Assembly (NCBI GenBank): GCA_902560625.1
Contig: CACEMD010000001.1
Location: 154,344-218,343 of the forward strand
DNA from: an uncultured Pelagibacteraceae bacterium
GTDB lineage: Bacteria > Pseudomonadota > Alphaproteobacteria > Pelagibacterales > Pelagibacteraceae
Length of the DNA stretch: 64,000 nucleotides
Reading direction: 5' to 3'
Below the pieces are notes generated by a model. The model did not search any database. It saw only the letters and a program-made list of their open reading frames with translations, and was not told where the DNA came from. Shown here one piece after another: positions 8,337 through 17,451 of the stretch; the stretch's first letter is position 1; each line of letters begins with the position of its first letter. The translations under genes and the position numbers were made by a program.

Positions 8337-9503
8337 TTAGGCGCTTCTATATAGTTTGGTCATTACAAATTCTTTATGACCCAAGGCTTCTGCGCATGTT
8401 AATCTACCGTTAGCAACTCTTATTGTAGATTTGATTAATTCATCTCCTGCTTGATCTAAATTCATCTGTCGAGATAAAATTTTAGAAACATCAACATCAA
8501 TATGTTCACTCATTGTTTTTACTGTTAAAGGATTAGCAGTTAGTTTTATAACCGGTTCAATGGGGTTTCCAATAATATTTCCTTGTCCAGTTGGAAATAA
8601 ATGAATATTGAAGCCTCCCGCTGCTTGGAGTGTAACACATTCTGCAGCTGCAGATGATGTATCCATAAAATATAATCCTTTACCCTTAGTTGGTTCCTCT
8701 GCTGGTTCCAATACATCAATAAATTGTCTTGAACCTATTTTTTGAAAATTTCCGAAAGCTTTTTCCTCGATTGTAGTTAATCCTCCAGCGATATTGCCTG
8801 CTGTAGGTTGACTTTCTGAGAGATCGTCTGTTGCTTCTTTTAAAATAAAATCATTATAATCATTCCAAGTTTTCATGAATTTTTTTTGTGCTTCTGTTGT
8901 TTTTCCTCTTTTAGCACAGACTTTTTCAGCACCAGTTAATTCAGAAGTTTCACCAAAACATAAATGAACTCCAAGTGGTTCTAACTTATCCATTAAATTT
9001 CCCACTGTAGGATTTGATGCAAGTCCTGAAGTTGTATCAGACTCTCCACATTTTACAGAAATCCATAGATCACTAATTGGACATTCCTGTCTCTGCTTTT
9101 CTGAGGACCACATTGAAAACTCTTGAGCTTTTTTTGAAACTTTTGCAATTGTATCAATGTCACCAACTCCCTCAATACTAAATCCTTCAACAGGTTTTCC
9201 AGTCTTTGCAATTTCATCTACAATTCTTTTTGTCCATTTGGGTTCTATCCCAATTACAATTACTGCTGCAACGTTAGGATTCTTCCCAGTACCTATCATT
9301 GTTCTAAAATGCAATTCTAAGTCTGCACCAAATTGTAATCTTCCATAAGAATGAGGCAATGCAATTGTACCTTTAATGTTATTTGCAACTGCTTCGGCAC
9401 ATGCATTTGATATGTCATCTACAGGTAAAATTATTACATGGTTTCTGGTACCAGCTCTTCCATTTTCACGTTTATAACCTAAAAAGCTTTTTGGAATTTC
9501 CAT
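8337..9503 (-). CDS. suyB: (2R)-sulfolactate sulfo-lyase large subunit (UxaA C-terminal family)
   Basis: A 388-residue enzyme of the UxaA/altronate dehydratase C-terminal family. Recognisable segments are [15 protein letters not shown] at the N-terminus, [30 protein letters not shown], and [19 protein letters not shown]. With the SAF-domain protein encoded immediately upstream it forms a two-subunit lyase. SuyAB cleaves (2R)-sulfolactate to pyruvate and sulfite, while close relatives dehydrate altronate or galactarate. The neighbouring xsc, aprBA, TauE and YeiH genes argue for the sulfolactate role. The gene starts two bases after suyA ends, so the pair is one transcript. Confidence 0.78.
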   Translation of the reverse strand: MEIPKSFLGYKRENGRAGTRNHVIILPVDDISNACAEAVANNIKGTIALPHSYGRLQFGADLELHFRTMIGTGKNPNVAAVIVIGIEPKWTKRIVDEIAKTGKPVEGFSIEGVGDIDTIAKVSKKAQEFSMWSSEKQRQECPISDLWISVKCGESDTTSGLASNPTVGNLMDKLEPLGVHLCFGETSELTGAEKVCAKRGKTTEAQKKFMKTWNDYNDFILKEATDDLSESQPTAGNIAGGLTTIEEKAFGNFQKIGSRQFIDVLEPAEEPTKGKGLYFMDTSSAAAECVTLQAAGGFNIHLFPTGQGNIIGNPIEPVIKLTANPLTVKTMSEHIDVDVSKILSRQMNLDQAGDELIKSTIRVANGRLTCAEALGHKEFVMTKLYRSA

Positions 9504-9504
9504 T

Positions 9505-9792
9505 TTACCATTTCTTCGTTTTTACATTGTGAACGTGTACATGCTCACCTTTTTTAATAGATTTAACCACTTTTCCAATATCATGGCCGTACTTAATAAT
9601 AGTGTCTCCTTCATTTAAATCTGTCATAGCGATTTTGTGACCTAATGGAATTTCATTTTTAGATTGAATTTTTGTAGAATCGTCATTTTCCATTATCCAG
9701 CAATCACAGTCCTGATTTGGTGTAATCTTTTCAATAACTACAACACCAACATTATCTTTTTTATCGTGAATAATTATATCTGTATTTACCAT
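9505..9792 (-). CDS. suyA: Sulfolactate sulfo-lyase small subunit, SAF domain
   Basis: A 95-residue SAF-domain protein, the N-terminal half of what is a single chain in some UxaA-type dehydratases. Visible segments are [20 protein letters not shown], the typical [27 protein letters not shown] and the [14 protein letters not shown] ending, which carries the HxHN-type motif of the SAF active-site loop. Paired with suyB it should release sulfite from (2R)-sulfolactate. It is transcribed leftwards, divergent from xsc across an 86-base gap that contains a short palindrome. Confidence 0.78.
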   Translation of the reverse strand: MVNTDIIIHDKKDNVGVVVIEKITPNQDCDCWIMENDDSTKIQSKNEIPLGHKIAMTDLNEGDTIIKYGHDIGKVVKSIKKGEHVHVHNVKTKKW

Positions 9793-9808
9793 TGTGACGA
9801 TTTCTTGT

Positions 9809-9823
9809 TTGAAATTCTTTCAA
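9809..9823. promoter_or_regulatory. Palindrome in the suyA/xsc divergent promoter gap
   Basis: TTGAAA and TTTCAA arms flank a three-base centre (TTC) in the 86-base gap between the divergent suyA and xsc starts. A perfect six-base dyad centred in a shared promoter region could be an operator for a sulfonate-responsive regulator, but A+T-rich DNA yields such dyads by chance and no regulator gene lies alongside. Confidence 0.25.
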
Positions 9824-9878
9824 TCTTATATATTAATCCAATTGTAATAAAATAAATTTTTTAAAAAGATATAAAATA

Positions 9879-11660
9879 ATGACTAAAATGACAACAGAAG
9901 AAGCCTTTATAAAGGTTCTTCAAATGCATGGAATTGAGCACGCTTTTGGTATCATAGGTTCTGCGTTCATGCCAATTTCTGATTTATTTCCTAAAGCAGG
10001 TATTACATTTTGGGATGTTGCTCATGAGACTAACGGTGGATTAATTGCAGATGGGTACACAAGATCAACAGGAAAAATTTCAATGGTCATTGCACAAAAT
10101 GGTCCAGGAATTACAGGGTTAGTCACTCCGATTAAAACAGCTTATTGGAATCATACTCCATTATTAGTTGTAACTCCTCAAGCAGCTAACAAAACTATGG
10201 GTCAAGGGGGATTTCAAGAAGTTGAACAAATGAATTTGTTTAAAGATATGGTTTGTTATCAAGAAGAAGTTAGAGATCCATCTAGAATGGCAGAAGTTTT
10301 AAATAGAGTAATCGAAAAAGCAGTTAGAGGATCTGCTCCTGCACAAATAAATGTACCAAGAGATTATTGGACTCAAGTTATAGATATTGATCTTCCACCG
10401 ATTGTAAGATTTGAAAGACAAGGTGGAGGCAAAGAAGCAATTGAGAAGGCCGCAAAAATGTTATCAGATGCAAAATTTCCAGTAATATTATCAGGTGCTG
10501 GAGTAGTCATTGGTGATGCAATAAAAGAATGCAAGGATCTAGCAGAAAAATTAGATGCTCCAGTTTGTAATGGTTACCAGCATAATGATAGCTTTCCAGG
10601 AAGCCACCCATTAGCTGTTGGACCTCTTGGTTACAATGGCTCAAAAGCAGCAATGCAATTAATTTCAAAAGCAGACGTTGTTTTAGCACTTGGCACAAGA
10701 CTAAATCCTTTCTCAACATTACCTGGCTATGGAATTGACTATTGGCCAAAAAAAGCAAATATCATTCAAGTAGACATGAACCCAGATAGAATTGGACTTA
10801 CTAAAAAAGTAACAGTTGGAATAGCTGGTGATGCAAAACAAGTAGCAAAGCAAATATTGGATAAATTATCTTCAAATGCAGGAGATAAAGGAAGAGACGA
10901 GAGAAAAAATTTAATTCATCAAACAAAATCAGCGTGGTTACAAACTTTAACAAGTCTTGACCACGAGGATGATGATCCAGGAACAGTTTGGAACAAAGAG
11001 GCCAGAGAAAGAGACAAAGATAGAATGTCACCAAGACAGGCTTGGAGAGCAATTCAAGCAGCGATGCCTGAGGATGCTATTATTTCAAGCGATATAGGAA
11101 ACAATTGTGCAATTGGTAATGCATACCCAACTTTTGAAAAACCAAGAAAATATTTAGCACCTGGATTATTTGGACCTTGTGGTTATGGTTTTCCGTCAAT
11201 CTTAGGTGCAAAAATTGGTTGTCCAAACACACCAGTAATCGGTTTTGCAGGTGACGGAGCTTTTGGGATAAGTATGAATGAGATGAGTTCATGTGCCAGA
11301 GAAGAATGGCCAGCAATTACAATGGTAATATTTAGAAATTATCAGTGGGGTGCAGAAAAAAGAAATTCAATATTATGGTTTGATGATAACTTTGTTGGTA
11401 CAGAACTTGATCCGGAATTAAGCTATGCAAAAGTTGCTAATGCATGCGGTTTAAAAGGAGTTACAGTCAAAACTATGGAGGAAACAACAAAAGCTATTAA
11501 ACAATCCTGTGAAGATCAAAAAAAAGGCATCACAACATTTATAGAAGTAATTTTAAATCAAGAACTTGGTGAACCATTTAGAAGAGATGCAATGAAAAAA
11601 CCTGTTCAAGTTGCTGGCATTAGCAAAGAGGATATGAAACCTCAAAAACCATTAGTTTAA
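9879..11660 (+). CDS. xsc: Sulfoacetaldehyde acetyltransferase
   Basis: A 593-residue thiamine diphosphate enzyme. The N-terminal EEAFIKVLQMHGIEHAFGI followed by GSAFMPISDLFPKAGI is characteristic of Xsc rather than acetolactate synthase. ThDP-binding features are the conserved Glu in AHETNGG and the C-terminal GDGAFGISMNEMSS with the downstream EWPAITMVIFRN. Xsc converts sulfoacetaldehyde and phosphate to sulfite and acetyl phosphate, the entry point for taurine- or isethionate-derived carbon. Acetyl phosphate handling genes are not in this window. The enzyme is cytoplasmic. Its TAA overlaps the convergent peroxiredoxin stop through TTAA at 11657-11660. Confidence 0.92.
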   Translation: MTKMTTEEAFIKVLQMHGIEHAFGIIGSAFMPISDLFPKAGITFWDVAHETNGGLIADGYTRSTGKISMVIAQNGPGITGLVTPIKTAYWNHTPLLVVTPQAANKTMGQGGFQEVEQMNLFKDMVCYQEEVRDPSRMAEVLNRVIEKAVRGSAPAQINVPRDYWTQVIDIDLPPIVRFERQGGGKEAIEKAAKMLSDAKFPVILSGAGVVIGDAIKECKDLAEKLDAPVCNGYQHNDSFPGSHPLAVGPLGYNGSKAAMQLISKADVVLALGTRLNPFSTLPGYGIDYWPKKANIIQVDMNPDRIGLTKKVTVGIAGDAKQVAKQILDKLSSNAGDKGRDERKNLIHQTKSAWLQTLTSLDHEDDDPGTVWNKEARERDKDRMSPRQAWRAIQAAMPEDAIISSDIGNNCAIGNAYPTFEKPRKYLAPGLFGPCGYGFPSILGAKIGCPNTPVIGFAGDGAFGISMNEMSSCAREEWPAITMVIFRNYQWGAEKRNSILWFDDNFVGTELDPELSYAKVANACGLKGVTVKTMEETTKAIKQSCEDQKKGITTFIEVILNQELGEPFRRDAMKKPVQVAGISKEDMKPQKPLV

Positions 11661-12121
11661 ATATTATTTATTTCTTCAAATACAGATTTAGCATGATCTT
11701 TAACTCTTACATTTAACCATATTTTGTGAACTTTACCCTTAGAATTTATTAAAAAAGTAGACCTTATAATTCCTTTAAATTTTTTACCTAAAAAGGATTT
11801 CATACCCCAAACTCCGTATTTTTTAATAACCACAAGTTTTTCATCAGATAATAAATCGAATTTCAATTTATATTTTTTTTTAAATTTTAAATGACTTTCA
11901 ATACTGTCCTTTGAAATGCCAAAGACAATTGTCTTTTTCTTATTAATCATAGAATTTAGTTTATTAAAGTCCTTAGACTCTAACGTACAACCAGGTGTAT
12001 CGTCTTTCGGATAGAAATAAAGAATTATATTTTTATTTTTAATTTGATTTAATTCGACAATTCTACCGTCTGTACTGGGTAATTTAAAATTAGGTGCTTT
12101 TAAATTTTCTTTTAATTTCAT
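11657..12121 (-). CDS. bcp: Peroxiredoxin, BCP/PrxQ family
   Basis: A thiol peroxidase of about 154 residues. The peroxidatic Cys lies in PKDDTPGCTLES, which with FYPKDDTPGCT is the family signature; FELLSDE-like FDLLSDE and YGVWGMKSFLGKKF follow. The resolving cysteine found five residues on in E. coli BCP is absent (ESKDF here), so this would be a 1-Cys type using an external thiol. An upstream in-frame ATG at 12136 adds MYLKL; I prefer ATG 12121 (MKLKENLKAPNF) because it matches the usual family start. It removes hydrogen peroxide or lipid peroxides in the cytoplasm. Confidence 0.88.
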   Translation of the reverse strand: MKLKENLKAPNFKLPSTDGRIVELNQIKNKNIILYFYPKDDTPGCTLESKDFNKLNSMINKKKTIVFGISKDSIESHLKFKKKYKLKFDLLSDEKLVVIKKYGVWGMKSFLGKKFKGIIRSTFLINSKGKVHKIWLNVRVKDHAKSVFEEINNI

Positions 12122-12198
12122 GAGTTTTAAATACACTAAAGATGGTTTGTGTCAATGAGGCTCTTTGTGATTTAAATTTTAGATGGTATTAATTTTAA

Positions 12199-12654
12199 AT
12201 GAGAAGAAAATTTTTAAAATTCATAAATCTTTCAATCATATCATTTATAATATTACCTTATAAATTTTTATATTCTCAAACCAAAAAAATTATCAACAAA
12301 AGCCTCACTAAAGAGCAAAAGAACATTTTATTTAATGAAGGTACTGAAAAACCATTTTCAAGCGCACTTTTACATGAAAAAAGAAAAGGCTTTTATCATT
12401 GTGCAAATTGTGGGAATAAATTGTTTAGCTCTGACTCAAAATTTGATAGTGGAACTGGATGGCCGTCTTTTTCTGAAGCGTTGCCTGGAGCTTTTAAAAC
12501 AAAAATAGATTATTCTTTTGGAATGAAAAGAATAGAGTATCATTGTGCCGTATGTGGCGCGCATCATGGACATGTTTTTGATGATGGTCCTAGTGAAACA
12601 GGTAAAAGATTCTGTAATAACGGTCTATGTTTGATATTTAAACCCACAAAATAA
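12199..12654 (+). CDS. msrB: Secreted methionine-R-sulfoxide reductase B
   Basis: A 151-residue protein with an N-terminal signal-like segment (MRRKFLKFINLSIISFIILP, to about residue 26), so probably periplasmic or membrane-tethered. Zinc cysteines are in CANCG and CAVCG, the HHGHVFDDGP motif is intact, and the catalytic Cys lies in KRFCNNGL. It reduces methionine-R-sulfoxide in exported proteins. Divergent from the peroxiredoxin gene across about 75 bases, so the two oxidative-stress genes share a promoter region. Confidence 0.92.
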   Translation: MRRKFLKFINLSIISFIILPYKFLYSQTKKIINKSLTKEQKNILFNEGTEKPFSSALLHEKRKGFYHCANCGNKLFSSDSKFDSGTGWPSFSEALPGAFKTKIDYSFGMKRIEYHCAVCGAHHGHVFDDGPSETGKRFCNNGLCLIFKPTK

Positions 12655-12673
12655 TATTTATACTAAACAATGC

Positions 12674-12877
12674 ATGTCCAAAAATTTTTATTTTTTACTA
12701 TTCATAATTATTGCATCTTTACTGTTATACTTTACTCAGTCAAAGTATGGAAAAGTTAGCCTCAATAAAACTATTTCTGCATGTGTAATTGCACAAATGA
12801 AAAAAAATAATAATTTACCTAAAATTGATGCAGAGGCATATTGTAAAAAAGAAATTACAAAAAATATAAATGATTAA
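12674..12877 (+). CDS. Small hypothetical protein with N-terminal membrane anchor
   Basis: A 67-residue protein: one hydrophobic segment at residues 5-20, then a polar basic tail carrying two cysteines (ISACVIAQ and EAYCKKEI) that could form a disulfide if exported. The tail resembles short secreted helical proteins with a C-x(n)-C pair, but I cannot name the family. It follows msrB by 19 bases on the same strand and may be co-expressed. Its stop abuts the convergent guaC stop with no spacer. Confidence 0.6.
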   Translation: MSKNFYFLLFIIIASLLLYFTQSKYGKVSLNKTISACVIAQMKKNNNLPKIDAEAYCKKEITKNIND

Positions 12878-13912
12878 TCATTTTTCGAATGTATCATTGT
12901 ATTGACTGGAAACTCTTACGAATGTAGTACATTTGCTTAATTGTTTTAATGAGGGAGCGCCCACGTAGGTGCAACTACTTCTAATTCCACCCAGTATATT
13001 AGATATAGTATCATTAATTTTACCTCGATATTTTACTCTTACTGTTCTTCCTTCACTACTTCTGTAGTTAGATAAGCCACCATAATGTTTTTTATTTGCT
13101 GTATCGGAACTAGAACCATAAAATTCTATATATTTAGATCCATTTGATTTTACTATTTTTCCTTTGCCTTCATCGTGTCCAGCAAACATTCCTCCCAGCA
13201 TTACAAAATCTGCACCACCTCCAAATCCTTTAGACACGTCACCTGGACAAGTACATCCACCATCAGCAATTATATGAGATCCTAAACCATGAGCAGCATC
13301 TGCACATTCCATTACAGCACTTAATTGAGGATAACCTACACCAGTCTGTATTCTTGTTGTACAAACACTACCAGGACCAATCCCAACTTTCACGATATCT
13401 GCGCCACTTAAAATTAATTCTTGTGTCATATCAGCTGTAACTACATTGCCAGCAATAATAGTTTTCGTTGGATACTTATCTCTTACTGATTTTATAAAAT
13501 TACTAAAATGTTCTGAATAGCCGTTAGCTACATCTATACAAATAAATTTGAAAAAACTAAATTCTTTTAAGATTTTATCTAGTCTATCAAAATCTTCTTT
13601 CTTAATTCCTATACTTAAAGAAATATTATTATAAATATTTTTTATTTTTTTAAATTTAGTAATTTTTTTAACATCATGCTGTTTTGTAAGACAAGTTATC
13701 ATTCCATACTCTGATAGTTTTTCTGCAATTTCTAGTTCACCAACACCATCCATGTTAGCAGCCATTATAGGTATACCTGACCATTGATTATTGCTATATT
13801 TAAACCGATACGTTCTTTTTAAATTAACATCTTTCCTACTTGAAAGAGTACTTCTTTTTGGTCTAAATAATACATCTGAATAATCTAACTTTAGATCTTC
13901 TTCAATTCTCAT
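12878..13912 (-). CDS. guaC: GMP reductase
   Basis: A 344-residue TIM-barrel enzyme of the IMPDH/GMPR family, with no CBS domain. The active-site Cys loop reads [20 protein letters not shown], and the phosphate-binding and flap regions read [20 protein letters not shown] and [11 protein letters not shown]. Length, the N-terminal [17 protein letters not shown], and [13 protein letters not shown] fit GuaC better than GuaB. It reduces GMP to IMP and ammonia with NADPH, balancing purine pools. The 113-base gap upstream is shared with the divergent sugar gene at 14026. Confidence 0.93.
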   Translation of the reverse strand: MRIEEDLKLDYSDVLFRPKRSTLSSRKDVNLKRTYRFKYSNNQWSGIPIMAANMDGVGELEIAEKLSEYGMITCLTKQHDVKKITKFKKIKNIYNNISLSIGIKKEDFDRLDKILKEFSFFKFICIDVANGYSEHFSNFIKSVRDKYPTKTIIAGNVVTADMTQELILSGADIVKVGIGPGSVCTTRIQTGVGYPQLSAVMECADAAHGLGSHIIADGGCTCPGDVSKGFGGGADFVMLGGMFAGHDEGKGKIVKSNGSKYIEFYGSSSDTANKKHYGGLSNYRSSEGRTVRVKYRGKINDTISNILGGIRSSCTYVGAPSLKQLSKCTTFVRVSSQYNDTFEK

Positions 13913-14025
13913 ATGATCAAAGTTAGCTAATCAAAAATATTTTGCAAACTAATTATTAAGGTATTTTATGGTTTTTTTTATAATTTGTATTTTAATTAAA
14001 TTTTAATACTAATATAACTTGTAAT

Positions 14026-16572
14026 ATGAAAAAAATAGTGATTACAGGGGGACTTGGGTATATAGGCACAGAGTTATGTAAAATCTATTCTGGCTATAGT
14101 TGGAACGATAAGATTACTGTAATTGATAATAGATTTATATCTGAAAGAGTTAATCAAATAAGAAATTGGAATATGAATTTTGTTCATGGGGACATTTTAG
14201 ATAAAGATTTAATTAAGAAATATTGTCATGATGCAGATATCGTTCACCACTTAGCAGGGATCACCTCAGTACCAAGAGTTAGTAGTGAAGCTAATTCTGA
14301 TAAAGAAAAGTTAATTGAAGAGGTTGCAGTAGATGGAACTCGAAATATCTTAGAAGTTATTAGCGATAATTGTAAAATTATTTTACCATCAAGTCATGTA
14401 GTTTATGAAAGCATGAATGAAGTAAAAAAAAATATTAATGAAAATGAGGAAACTTGCCCACGACTCTCATATGGAAAATCAAAAGACTATAATGAAAAAC
14501 AACTGAAAAATTCAGGTAAAAATTATATCATTTTAAGACTAGGTTCTGTTTATGGTTATTCATCAGACGCAACTAGATTAGACATTATGACAAATTTATT
14601 TTCAAAAATAACATCTCAAAACGGAACATTAAAACTTTATGCAGGTGGCAGACAAATTAAAAGCCTCGTACCGGTAATTGATGTTGCAAGGTGTTTTAAG
14701 TTTATGGAAGAAAGAGAAAATATATCTAAAGAACTTTTTAATGTTACCAAAGATACTATTGCAGTTAAAGATGTTGCTGAAATATGCAAAAAATATAATC
14801 CAAAAGTTCAATTGAAAGAGACAAATGACGAGGTTCCTAACCTAGGTTTTTCATTATCTAATCAAAAATTACTAAGAACAGGATTTAAATTTCTTTATGC
14901 ATTAGACGAAAGTATTAATGAAATGATATTTAAGTGGTCAAAACAAAATTTAATTAAAGATTTAGAATATGTACGCGACGGCACAGATGAGTTTAAAGAC
15001 AGTAGAGGCAAAATAAGTAATTTTCAACTAACAGAACCAATTAATATGGTTGGTTTGATAGATTCTAAGAGAGGAACTATAAGAGCCAATCACTATCATC
15101 CTCAACAAGAGCAAAAATGTCTTTTTACTAAAGGACAAATAATTGAAATCTTTCAAGATATAATTAACCCTAACTCACCAAAGATTACGCAGGTTGTAAA
15201 TGCTGGTCAAATTTCTGTTATAAAACCAAATGTTGCGCATACAATGGTATTTACAAAAGATACAACCTTTTTAAACTTGGTAAGAGGAGAGAGAGAACAT
15301 GATAATTATGGAATTACTCACACAATAAAACATGTTTTCGTTGACGAAAATGAAAAAAATCTTTTATTAAGTTGTTATAAATATGAATGTAGATCCTGTG
15401 GAAATGAAAATTTAAAAAGAGTAGTTTCATTAGGATATCAGCCACTTGCAAACAATCTACTTAAAAAGAAAGACGAAAAAACAGAATTATATCCATTAGA
15501 ATTAAATTATTGTGGTAAATGCCATAACTGTCAGTTGTCTGTTGCAGTAGATCCAAAAAAGATGTTTTTAAATTATTTGTATACATCCTCTACATCTAAA
15601 GTTTTTAGAGATCATTTCGTTGCTGCTTCAAAGAAATATATTAAAGAACTAAAGCTTAAGCCTCAGAAATCATATATAATTGATATTGGCAGTAATGATG
15701 GTGTAGCATTAAAACCTTTTAAAGATCAAAAATTTAAAAATCTATTAGGTATTGAACCAGCGAAAAATTTAGCAAAACTTGCAAATAAAAATAAAATAAA
15801 AACATTTAACGGTTTTTTAGAAAAGAAAAATATCAAAAGAATAAAAAAAAATGCTGACTTAATACTAGCATCTAATGTTTTTGCGCACTCTGATAATTTA
15901 AAAGAAATGGCACAATGTATGATAGATGTTTTACATCCTAAAGGAACTATAATAATAGAAGTACAATATCTTATGAATACTTTGAAAGATTTAACGTTTG
16001 ATAATATTTACCATGAGCATTATAATTATTGGTCACTAACTTCCTTAATAAACTTCTTCAAACAGTTTGATGCAATTATTTACAAAGCAGAAAAAATTGA
16101 TACACATGGTGGATCTATTAGAATTTATTTAAAAAAAGGTAAAAAATTTCAAATTGAAAGAAGTGTGAATAATTTAGTTAAAGAAGAAAATGAATTCGGC
16201 ATTAAAAATTTTAAAACCTATCAAGATTTTGGTCAAAAAATTTATAAAATTAGAGAGAATACAATTAAAAATATCAACAAATTAAAAAAAGATAATAAAA
16301 AAATTGTTGGTTATGGATCTCCAGCTAAAGCTACAACTGCATTAAATTTTTTTGGAATATCGAAAGAAATTGATTTTGTGATAGAGGACAATGCACTGAA
16401 ACATGGTAAATTTATTCCAGGTGTTAATATCCCAATAAAGTCCAAAAAGAAAATCACTGGGAAAATTGATAATCTAATAGTTTTAGCATGGAATTTTTTT
16501 GAGGATATAAAAAAAAACAACAGTCATTTAGCTAAAAATATTTTGAGTATTAAAGATTTAGAAAATAAATAA
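14026..16572 (+). CDS. Three-domain sugar enzyme: SDR epimerase/dehydratase + cupin + C-methyltransferase
   Basis: An 848-residue fusion. Residues 1 to about 312: extended SDR nucleotide-sugar epimerase/dehydratase with GGLGYIG at 7-13 and the catalytic Y149GKSK153. About 318-447: a WxcM/RmlC-like cupin (DSRGKISNF, ANHYHPQQEQKC, KPNVAHTMVF). About 450-848: a sugar C-methyltransferase with a zinc site (C455, C458, C496, C499), SAM motif IIDIGSNDGVA, the H663-E664-H665 motif and THGGSIRIYL. Methyltransferases of this type make branched deoxysugars on dTDP-4-keto sugars. The fusion predicts several steps to one branched or epimerised sugar. It starts the surface-sugar patch; rfbA/rfbB, 2 kb further on, could supply dTDP-4-keto-6-deoxyglucose. 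No frameshift is seen across the domain joins. Confidence 0.85.
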   Translation: MKKIVITGGLGYIGTELCKIYSGYSWNDKITVIDNRFISERVNQIRNWNMNFVHGDILDKDLIKKYCHDADIVHHLAGITSVPRVSSEANSDKEKLIEEVAVDGTRNILEVISDNCKIILPSSHVVYESMNEVKKNINENEETCPRLSYGKSKDYNEKQLKNSGKNYIILRLGSVYGYSSDATRLDIMTNLFSKITSQNGTLKLYAGGRQIKSLVPVIDVARCFKFMEERENISKELFNVTKDTIAVKDVAEICKKYNPKVQLKETNDEVPNLGFSLSNQKLLRTGFKFLYALDESINEMIFKWSKQNLIKDLEYVRDGTDEFKDSRGKISNFQLTEPINMVGLIDSKRGTIRANHYHPQQEQKCLFTKGQIIEIFQDIINPNSPKITQVVNAGQISVIKPNVAHTMVFTKDTTFLNLVRGEREHDNYGITHTIKHVFVDENEKNLLLSCYKYECRSCGNENLKRVVSLGYQPLANNLLKKKDEKTELYPLELNYCGKCHNCQLSVAVDPKKMFLNYLYTSSTSKVFRDHFVAASKKYIKELKLKPQKSYIIDIGSNDGVALKPFKDQKFKNLLGIEPAKNLAKLANKNKIKTFNGFLEKKNIKRIKKNADLILASNVFAHSDNLKEMAQCMIDVLHPKGTIIIEVQYLMNTLKDLTFDNIYHEHYNYWSLTSLINFFKQFDAIIYKAEKIDTHGGSIRIYLKKGKKFQIERSVNNLVKEENEFGIKNFKTYQDFGQKIYKIRENTIKNINKLKKDNKKIVGYGSPAKATTALNFFGISKEIDFVIEDNALKHGKFIPGVNIPIKSKKKITGKIDNLIVLAWNFFEDIKKNNSHLAKNILSIKDLENK

Positions 16573-16600
16573 AATTAAAGAATATTTTTAATTTACTTAT

Positions 16601-17281
16601 ATGGAAAAAATTAAAATTATTATTATTACACCATCTTATAGAGTTCAAAACCTACCCAAAATATTTCAAAGTATAAATTTCGATTATATATTTAAATGGT
16701 TAATAATATATGATGGATCCAAAATATCACCAAATTTTAAACAATTTCAAGGTAATCAAAAAATTGTAGAATTAGTTTATAAATCTCTTGAGGGCGAAAT
16801 ACAAGGAAACGCTCAAAGAAATAAAGGACTTGATTATCTTAGTAAAAACTTTTCTGACCAAAACATTTTTGTATATTTTTTAGATGACGACAATATAATA
16901 AATCCAAATTTTTATAAATTATTGAGTGAAATAAAAATTAATCATTTTTATACTTTTGACCAACAAAGAAATAGGTACGTTTTCTGCGGTGAAAATCCTA
17001 AAGTTTATCACATAGATTTAGGCATGTTTCTTTTTGATTTTAAATTAGTTAGCAATATTAGATTTAGACTGGATAAATATGAAGCTGACGGTATGTATGT
17101 CGAAGAATGTTGCAACACAGATATAAAAAAACATATTTATGTTCCAAAAATTTATAATTATTATAATTATTTAGGAAGAAATCTGTTAAGAAGAAGTTAT
17201 TATAGACTTTTTTGGTTCATTAGACATTTTTTTTCAAATAAGCTTAAATTATTTAAAATCATAAAACAAAAAAAACCATGA
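16601..17281 (+). CDS. GT-A glycosyltransferase (family 2/43-like)
   Basis: A 226-residue putative glycosyltransferase, 28 bases after the tri-domain gene. The N-terminus IIIITPSYRVQNLPKIFQSI matches GT-A enzymes that begin with a nucleotide-binding strand and TPSYR, and FVYFLDDDNIINP provides the metal-binding acidic triad. GNAQRNKGLDYL is the usual donor-binding helix. The C-terminal part is rich in Tyr and Asn and ends in a basic tail. It probably transfers a sugar during surface glycan assembly. Donor and acceptor are unknown. Confidence 0.7.
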   Translation: MEKIKIIIITPSYRVQNLPKIFQSINFDYIFKWLIIYDGSKISPNFKQFQGNQKIVELVYKSLEGEIQGNAQRNKGLDYLSKNFSDQNIFVYFLDDDNIINPNFYKLLSEIKINHFYTFDQQRNRYVFCGENPKVYHIDLGMFLFDFKLVSNIRFRLDKYEADGMYVEECCNTDIKKHIYVPKIYNYYNYLGRNLLRRSYYRLFWFIRHFFSNKLKLFKIIKQKKP

Positions 17282-17334
17282 TTAAATATTTGAAAGAAAA
17301 AATACATAGTAGTATATATCAGTGTGAATTTAAT

Positions 17335-17411
17335 GGCGGGGTAGCTCAGTTGGTTAGAGCGCGGGACTCATAAGCCCGAGGTCAGTGGTTCGATCCCACT
17401 TCCCGCTACCA
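17335..17411 (+). tRNA. tRNA-Met (CAT), copy 1
   Basis: A 77-base cloverleaf with encoded CCA. Acceptor 17335-17341 pairs with 17401-17407 (G1.U72 and G7.U66 wobbles), U8-A9 present, D stem GCTC/GAGC, anticodon loop CTCATAA with anticodon CAT, T stem AGTGG/CCACT with TTCGATC loop. Position 31-39 is A.G. The D-arm looks elongator-like, not initiator. Ile2 (lysidine) identity cannot be excluded from sequence alone. From its second base on, it is identical to the copy at 18329. Confidence 0.93.
17336..17411 (+). repeat. 76-base direct repeat, copy 1 (tRNA body)
   Basis: Bases 17336-17411 recur without change at 18330-18405, 994 bases downstream. The flanks outside the tRNA differ. The two copies enclose only the sulfotransferase gene, so recombination between them would delete it. 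Confidence 0.95.
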
Positions 17412-17451
17412 TTTTATGAGGATATTTATTGTAATTGTATAAACTTAATAA

